Assembly: GCA_030532415.1 (NCBI GenBank) | Contig: JAUNLE010000009.1 | Location: 1-36,592 of the forward strand | DNA: 36,592 bases | Direction: 5' to 3' | Source: Coriobacteriia bacterium | GTDB taxonomy: Bacteria; Actinomycetota; Coriobacteriia; Coriobacteriales; JAEZZM01 | In this document: piece by piece, positions 31,677 through 36,592 of the stretch | How the letters are laid out: each line of letters opens with the position of its first letter | Numbering within the stretch: the stretch's first letter is position 1 | The notes under the pieces: model-generated | The model's database searches: none | Told to the model about the DNA's origin: nothing | The model's input: only the letters and a program-made list of their open reading frames with translations | Translations under genes and position numbers: made by a program

Positions 31677-33608
31677 ATGGCCAAGCAAGCGCACAAACGA
31701 TTATTTCTATTTCTTCTGATTGCGATATCAATCCTGGTAAGCATAAGCGTAATACCAGGATTGGCTTTTGCTCGCTCGTATACCATGCCCCAAGTAGACC
31801 AAGATGTCACGATTGAAGAAGATGGAAGTATTCACGTAGTAGAAATACGTCGTTTTGACTTTGACGGTGAGTTTAGAGGCGTATACTGGAGCGATTATTT
31901 ACCAGAAAACGGTGAATATACGATACTCTCTGTGGGCGAAGTTATCGATGGAGAGCTCGTCGAGTATGAACGTGTGGCAGAGGACATGAAACGTGTCAGT
32001 CCTCGCACGTATTACTTGGAAGAAAACCGAGGTAATGGCCAATATTATCTTGAGTTGAGTTTTTATAAAAACTATGAGGAAACAGCCTTTAGGATTGAAT
32101 ACATTATTACAAACGCAGTGACTGCGTATAGTGATGTTGCAGAGCTTTACTGGCAGTATATTGGACCTGACTGGGAAGTTGATTCAAAGAACGTAAACAC
32201 ACGTTTCCACTTTGCAAATGTAGCAGAACCACTCGTGCCAGGTGAAAATGTTCACGCCTATGGTCATGGCATGTTAAATGGTGAAGTTACCTTTGATGGC
32301 AACGACATTATCTACACCGTGCCTTACGTTTACAGCGGCAATTTTGCAGAAGCACGCATTCTTTTCCCTTTAAGTTACGTCCCTCAAATGCAAGCTGGAA
32401 ATGATGAAGCCTATCAGAGCATTCTTTCTGAGGAGGCTGCTTGGGCAGACGAGGCAAACGCAAAACGCCAGCGTGCTCGAATTTTCAGCATCTTTATGGC
32501 GCTTCTACCAGCACTTATAACAATTGTTGGGTTCATCCTCCTGTTTAAAGCATTTAAGAAATACGGAAAAGATTACAAAGCAGATTTCCAAGGAAAATAT
32601 TTTCGTGAAAAACCCTCACAGCTTCATCCAGCTATCTTAGGTAATTTATGGAGAGGCTCAACCTCAGTTGATGATTTAAGCGCATCCATACTGAAATTGA
32701 GCGATTTGGGCTATATCGGGCTTCAGAAGGTACAAACCGAAAAAAGTGGCTTTCTTGGAATTATTGGAAATGCAGTAGAAGACGAATATATCCTTCATGA
32801 TTTAAGGCCACATGAAAGTACAAGCTTAGAAGATCCAATTGATCAGGCCACCATGGATTTGCTGTTCTATAATTTCGCTCAAAATAGTAAATCTCTTAAT
32901 TTATCTTCTCTTGAAGATTATGCACGAAAGCATGCCGAAAGCTATTCTCATGCTTATAAGTCTTGGTTTAAGACCGTTGATAATCTTGCAGAAGAACAAG
33001 AATTCTTTGAGCCTGAGGGCAATACATGGCAGATCATTGGCGTTATTATAGGTGTCATATCGTTCATTTCGTTTTTGATATCAGGCTTATTCATTACTAC
33101 CCTTCTTAGCATGCCTTTTATTGCAGTGTTTGCAGGGATAGCTGTTGTTTTGTTTATAGTAAATATAATTTTGACAATTTTTATGGGTCGTATGTCTCAA
33201 AGTGCAACCAATATTAAAGCTAAGCTTCAGGCACTTAGAAATTGGCTGCAGGACTTTACCCTTTTAAATGAAGCGCCTCCAACACACGTAAAGGTATGGC
33301 GCGAACTTATCGTGATGGCAACTACACTTGGCGTTGCTGAACAAGTTATGGATCAACTGAAAACAAAAATGCCCGAGATTTATAACGATCCAGGCTTAGT
33401 GCCTATGACTACATGGTATGCAGGCCAAAATCAAATGGACGCTATGAGCAACTTAACTCGTAACTTAGTCGCTTCAAACGAGATAGCTCGTAATATATCC
33501 ATGAAAGAACTTGCAAGTACAGCTATGTCGTCTTCAAGTGGATCTGGCGGAGGCTTTAGCTCTGGCGGAGGCGGCGGCTTTGGAGGCGGAGGCGGCGGCG
33601 CCTTTTAA
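31677..33608 (+). CDS. DUF2207 membrane protein with glycine-rich C-terminus
   Basis: 643 aa. Signal peptide (1-33, ends LAFARS). An outer beta-rich DUF2207 domain follows (about 38-235; DVTIEEDGSIHVVEIRRFDF, GEFRGVYW), then a membrane helix at about 272-292, a cytoplasmic part with a winged-helix-like segment, two more helices at about 454-508, and a Gly/Ser-rich tail with GGGFSSGGGGGFGGGG near the end. This architecture is the YciQ/DUF2207 type; function is unknown. It begins 9 nt after lemA, and the pairing with LemA is a known recurrent neighbourhood. A possible third partner with a TPM domain is absent. A long hairpin follows the stop. Confidence 0.9.
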   Translation: MAKQAHKRLFLFLLIAISILVSISVIPGLAFARSYTMPQVDQDVTIEEDGSIHVVEIRRFDFDGEFRGVYWSDYLPENGEYTILSVGEVIDGELVEYERVAEDMKRVSPRTYYLEENRGNGQYYLELSFYKNYEETAFRIEYIITNAVTAYSDVAELYWQYIGPDWEVDSKNVNTRFHFANVAEPLVPGENVHAYGHGMLNGEVTFDGNDIIYTVPYVYSGNFAEARILFPLSYVPQMQAGNDEAYQSILSEEAAWADEANAKRQRARIFSIFMALLPALITIVGFILLFKAFKKYGKDYKADFQGKYFREKPSQLHPAILGNLWRGSTSVDDLSASILKLSDLGYIGLQKVQTEKSGFLGIIGNAVEDEYILHDLRPHESTSLEDPIDQATMDLLFYNFAQNSKSLNLSSLEDYARKHAESYSHAYKSWFKTVDNLAEEQEFFEPEGNTWQIIGVIIGVISFISFLISGLFITTLLSMPFIAVFAGIAVVLFIVNIILTIFMGRMSQSATNIKAKLQALRNWLQDFTLLNEAPPTHVKVWRELIVMATTLGVAEQVMDQLKTKMPEIYNDPGLVPMTTWYAGQNQMDAMSNLTRNLVASNEIARNISMKELASTAMSSSSGSGGGFSSGGGGGFGGGGGGAF

Positions 33609-33616
33609 GCAAAATA

Positions 33617-33661
33617 AATCGCAATACTAAATGTAAAACGCCTACGTTTAGTATTGCGATT
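33617..33661. terminator. Long perfect hairpin after the DUF2207 gene
   Basis: A 15-bp perfect stem, AATCGCAATACTAAA (33617-33631) with TTTAGTATTGCGATT (33647-33661), continues by TGTA/TACG to 19 pairs with one wobble, leaving a 7-nt loop AAACGCC. No T-run follows on the plus strand, while ATTTATTTT follows on the reverse strand. A second perfect hairpin GCTCAA-TAG-TTGAGC abuts it (33662-33676). It probably ends or protects the lemA transcript. Confidence 0.65.
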
Positions 33662-33698
33662 GCTCAATAGTTGAGCGGTCAATTTATTTATCATTAAT

Positions 33699-33735
33699 AT
33701 TTCTTACATTCTTCTAAATTTCTTACATTCTCCTA
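33699..33735 (+). repeat. Tandem 18-bp direct repeat before the adhesin gene
   Basis: ATTTCTTACATTCTTCTA (33699-33716) and ATTTCTTACATTCTCCTA (33718-33735), 17 of 18 bases identical, period 19 bp. It lies just upstream of a TATTAT -10-like hexamer (33757-33762) whose -35 is poor, a position that fits an activator site. The site is about 85 bp before the adhesin ATG. Confidence 0.7.
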
Positions 33736-33756
33736 CATAAGTGATAGTAAATATCA

Positions 33757-33762
33757 TATTAT
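33757..33762 (+). promoter_or_regulatory. Candidate -10 of the adhesin promoter
   Basis: TATTAT with no convincing TTGACA at 17 bp upstream, where CTACAT from the repeat edge lies instead. A TGATA-GTAAA-TATCA inverted repeat (33742-33756) abuts it. Weak on its own. Confidence 0.3.
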
Positions 33763-33817
33763 TAGAGAATCTGAAAAATTAAACTATTCAGCAAAATTGT
33801 ATATAAGGAGCAATTAA

Positions 33818-36592
33818 ATGAAGTTTAGAAATGCAAGACCTATTTTCCTTATCTTTACCTTTGTTTTGCTTGTCTTTGCACTCGTTATGCCTCATGGCGT
33901 AGCTATCGCAACTGATACAGCAGCAAATGGTGAGACTCCCGTTCAAGAAGAATCCCCGAATAATACTGAAGCTCAAGAGCAGAATGTCAAGGCAAAGCAA
34001 GACAAAGCAGAACAGCTAAAAGAGGCTGTCGAAGAAACTGCTCCTATAGCGCTCAACAATGTCAAGACAAGACAAGCCTCATATGATCCAGAAAGCCAAA
34101 AAATCAACGGATTTTATTGGGGTACTCTAGCTAAATCAAGTGACGGAAAATATTACTTTGCTCCTGTAAAAGGTAATTCTAACGACGATCGCGAGCATGC
34201 TGACGAACTATATGAAATAGACCAAGCTACCTATGAAGCTGCTGTAAGTGATAGCATGGTCACCATGAAACGCATTGATGGTCAGGCGTTTAAGATGTAC
34301 AGCAGTTTTAGGGACGCTACATCTACTGATGCTTATATTGAAAATAAGAACGTTACCATAGTTCAGGTTGATTTCCATTTCCACGATGCATTTTCAAATT
34401 TATTTTTGCAAAACAACTTTGTTAGAGCCTCCGAAGTTCCAAGTAATAAGGATGTTGAATGGTCTTTAACGCTTAATAAAGATTGGGTAATCGAGCACAC
34501 CGAATACTTTGGCAACCCTGGAGCTACTTCTGCTTTCATTTCCTTAGAGTTTTTTGGTGTAGTAGATGGCCAGGGTCACAAAATTTATAGCAACAATTCT
34601 GAAAAAGATTTGTTAATGAGAATTGAAAAACCTATTCTTAGAGAAATCGATCCAGATGAAAACACAAAACTAGTACTAAAAAATATTACGCTTGATGGAA
34701 ATGGTTCTAAAACTGGAATTGTAACAGCTGAGGGAACCCATCTTTCACTCGAAGAAGGAACCACGATTCAAAATTGCTATAAAGAAGGATCTAACACTGG
34801 CGGCGGTGCGCTTATTGTTGGACATGAGATTAATGCGATGAGAGATTATAAAACACTCGTAAGCATGAGTGGCGGCGCAATTATCGAAAATAGTGTATCC
34901 AAAACTGATTTTGGTGGCGGAGCTATTGGATTTGTTAATGAACAGTGCGAATTGAACATAAATGGTGGAACTATACGTAACTGTAGTTCTGAAAATTATG
35001 GTGGAGCTATTTCCAGTTTACATGACGGAAATATCATTAACATTAACAATGCAAACATCCATAACAACACTGCTGTTAAACAAGGCGGAGCCCTTGCTGT
35101 TTTCGATGGCATAGTAAGGGTATCTAATAGTACGTTTACCGAAAACTCTAGCAAGGAATCATCAGGTGGAGCTATCTATATCACCAAACCTAAAGAAACT
35201 GTATCTATAGATGCGAGTGCGTTTACCAAAAACTCAGGAAAGTACGGTGGTGCTGTATACCTTAATCAAGCATCTAGCATAATAGGCAGCTCTAGTTTTA
35301 CAGATAATTCAGCAACTAAGGATGGCGGCGCTGTCTGTCTTTATTATTCAGCGGGAAAAATAACAGAATCTAAATTCTCTGATAATTCAGCTGCTTCGTT
35401 AGGCGGGGCTGTTTATACAAAGTTCAAAGATTTCGAAATTAGTGGTAGCGAGTTTAATGGCAATAAGGCAGACCTTTCAAACGGTTGGGGTGGAGCTATT
35501 TACGCCAATAAAGAAGCTGGCGACAAATTCAGCATTAGCGATTCTACATTCACTGCAAATTCTGGAGCCTTTGGTGGAGCATTAACCTTGCTTGGCAGTT
35601 TAAATAAAGAAGACTCTCTTATAAGCAACACTACTTTTGAAAACAACTTTGCAGTAAAGCAAGGTGGCGCAGCTTTGTTCAGAACCAACGCGAATATTGA
35701 TTCCAGCAGTATCCAAAATAATGGTGTCTCAGAAAATGGAGATGTTACCACTTTTGGTGGAGGTATACTTACTGATAAAGATGCTGATCTATCTATAAGC
35801 AAATCATTTATTAAGAACAATGAAGCAATCTTTGGTGGTGGCATTTATGCAATTTCATCAACAGTCGATTTCTCAAACACTGCATTTAATGACAACACTG
35901 CAGTCTGCGGTGGCGGCGCTTACGCTACAGCTTCAGTAATTAACTTCTCAGCTGTTGCCTTCAAGGATAATGTTGCTAAAACCTTGAAAGACGATGCAAG
36001 TAACAATGATGAAAGCAATGGCAGCTTAGGTGGAGCTCTTTATCTTAAAAAAGATGCTAACGCTTCTATTAGCAATAAATCCCAATTTACTAACAACAAG
36101 GCAAACTGGGGTGGAGCTATCTTTACTGAACTAAATAGTTTGGAAGATCCAATTCCACTAAGCAATCCCCTTGCAGCTACTGATCCGTATCAAAACCTAA
36201 CTATCGATAAAACAACCACCTTTAAAGCTAACCTTGGACATCAAGGACTGTTTGTACCACCAAGCAATTACGCTAAGTTTGAAAATCTAGCTTTCTCAGA
36301 TGACTCTGATGTTTTGCATCATGAAAACCAAAAGTACAAGAGCTTACTTAACAACTATGACGTTTACTACAAAGGTAAAAAGGTAGAAGAAACAGTCACT
36401 ACCCCTGATAACCTTCTAACCATTACCTATGATGCAAACGGTGGTCGCTTTGCGGATGGAACTACGATTAAAACCTTTAAATATGCTAAGGGCACCAAGA
36501 TAGAAATTATTGATGCACCTGAGCGCGCAGGCTATATATTTGATTACTGGAAGGGTTCTAAATATCTGCCAGGTGATAGCTATACGGTTGTA
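33818..36592 (+). CDS. Large secreted Pmp-like beta-helix adhesin, 3' truncated by window
   Basis: At least 925 codons, still open at the window end, so no stop is seen. ATG 33818 has AAGGAG 7 nt upstream. Signal peptide MKFRNARPIFLIFTFVLLVF and on to about residue 31; an acidic, Gln/Lys-rich stretch (35-75); a unique domain (about 85-320); then about 15 repeats of 20-35 residues from about 328 to 765, each with GGAI, GGAV, GGGI or similar and an asparagine-rich turn, as in polymorphic (Pmp-type) beta-helix surface proteins. From about 867 an InlB B-repeat/Flg_new domain begins (LTITYDANGGRF, later AGYIFDYW). Wall-anchor signals would lie past the edge. AT-rich compared with neighbours. Confidence 0.88.
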   Translation, partial: MKFRNARPIFLIFTFVLLVFALVMPHGVAIATDTAANGETPVQEESPNNTEAQEQNVKAKQDKAEQLKEAVEETAPIALNNVKTRQASYDPESQKINGFYWGTLAKSSDGKYYFAPVKGNSNDDREHADELYEIDQATYEAAVSDSMVTMKRIDGQAFKMYSSFRDATSTDAYIENKNVTIVQVDFHFHDAFSNLFLQNNFVRASEVPSNKDVEWSLTLNKDWVIEHTEYFGNPGATSAFISLEFFGVVDGQGHKIYSNNSEKDLLMRIEKPILREIDPDENTKLVLKNITLDGNGSKTGIVTAEGTHLSLEEGTTIQNCYKEGSNTGGGALIVGHEINAMRDYKTLVSMSGGAIIENSVSKTDFGGGAIGFVNEQCELNINGGTIRNCSSENYGGAISSLHDGNIININNANIHNNTAVKQGGALAVFDGIVRVSNSTFTENSSKESSGGAIYITKPKETVSIDASAFTKNSGKYGGAVYLNQASSIIGSSSFTDNSATKDGGAVCLYYSAGKITESKFSDNSAASLGGAVYTKFKDFEISGSEFNGNKADLSNGWGGAIYANKEAGDKFSISDSTFTANSGAFGGALTLLGSLNKEDSLISNTTFENNFAVKQGGAALFRTNANIDSSSIQNNGVSENGDVTTFGGGILTDKDADLSISKSFIKNNEAIFGGGIYAISSTVDFSNTAFNDNTAVCGGGAYATASVINFSAVAFKDNVAKTLKDDASNNDESNGSLGGALYLKKDANASISNKSQFTNNKANWGGAIFTELNSLEDPIPLSNPLAATDPYQNLTIDKTTTFKANLGHQGLFVPPSNYAKFENLAFSDDSDVLHHENQKYKSLLNNYDVYYKGKKVEETVTTPDNLLTITYDANGGRFADGTTIKTFKYAKGTKIEIIDAPERAGYIFDYWKGSKYLPGDSYTVV

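Noticed and set aside
35500-35844. 114-codon reverse-strand frame inside the adhesin gene
   Set aside because: It is a by-product of the repeat composition of the forward gene; no ribosome site.
24045-36592. Tandem GG-rich repeats as a CRISPR array or DNA-level repeat
   Set aside because: The repetition is at protein level (GGAI turns); DNA units differ in length and sequence, with no constant repeat and spacer.

Overview
The window looks like chromosome of an anaerobic, fermentative Gram-positive-type bacterium, most likely a member of the Coriobacteriia (Actinobacteria). This is inference from gene content and a moderate-to-low GC composition; no rRNA or marker alignment was possible. Supporting points are a four-subunit pyruvate:ferredoxin oxidoreductase, [NiFe]-hydrogenase maturation genes, a phosphoglucose isomerase of the actinobacterial Tal-Pgi fusion lineage, a sortase-type IPKTG surface protein, Pmp-like adhesins and no outer-membrane genes.

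Left part (1-9.8 kb). A reverse-strand unknown gene sits divergently from a long forward run. That run holds a secreted or membrane-anchored protein of unknown function, a PIN nuclease-like domain joined to a membrane helix and TPRs, an 84-residue helical protein, then hypF-hypC-hypD-hypE. The hyp genes build and insert the Fe(CN)2CO ligands of [NiFe] hydrogenase. hypA, hypB and the hydrogenase itself are not in the window. A separately promoted trxA with a good terminator follows, then a TTG-started pgi.

Middle (11.6-18.7 kb, reverse strand). A tightly packed eight-gene run reads traX-like, asd, queT-type transporter, glycosyltransferase, TauE/SafE permease, LytS-like histidine kinase, LytTR response regulator, metallophosphoesterase. 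Several genes overlap by 4-11 nt. A forward zinc-dependent phospholipase C-like gene (18.8-19.8 kb) meets the reverse porC-porD-porA-porB operon end to end. Between their stops is a branched palindrome.

Right part (23-36.6 kb). The replication/repair cluster dnaX-ybaB-recR is split by about 4 kb of accessory genes: a 92-residue unknown, a beta-class glutathione S-transferase-like protein, and a beta-helix/Cna-B/IPKTG wall protein. Upstream of dnaX lie a divergent SRP RNA gene (ffs), tadA whose stop codon falls inside the ffs 3' stem, and tRNA-Ser(TGA). Then come lemA and a DUF2207 membrane protein. Last is a very large secreted Pmp-like adhesin that runs off the right edge; it is preceded by a long hairpin and an 18-bp tandem repeat.

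Points most worth a second look are the PIN-TM-TPR protein and its unknown partners beside the hyp genes, the in-phase A7 slip site with a close -1 stop in dnaX, the accessory insertion in dnaX/ybaB/recR, the branched palindrome at 19.8 kb, and the repeat-bearing promoter region of the giant adhesin. No CRISPR array, transposase, integrase or rRNA was seen.
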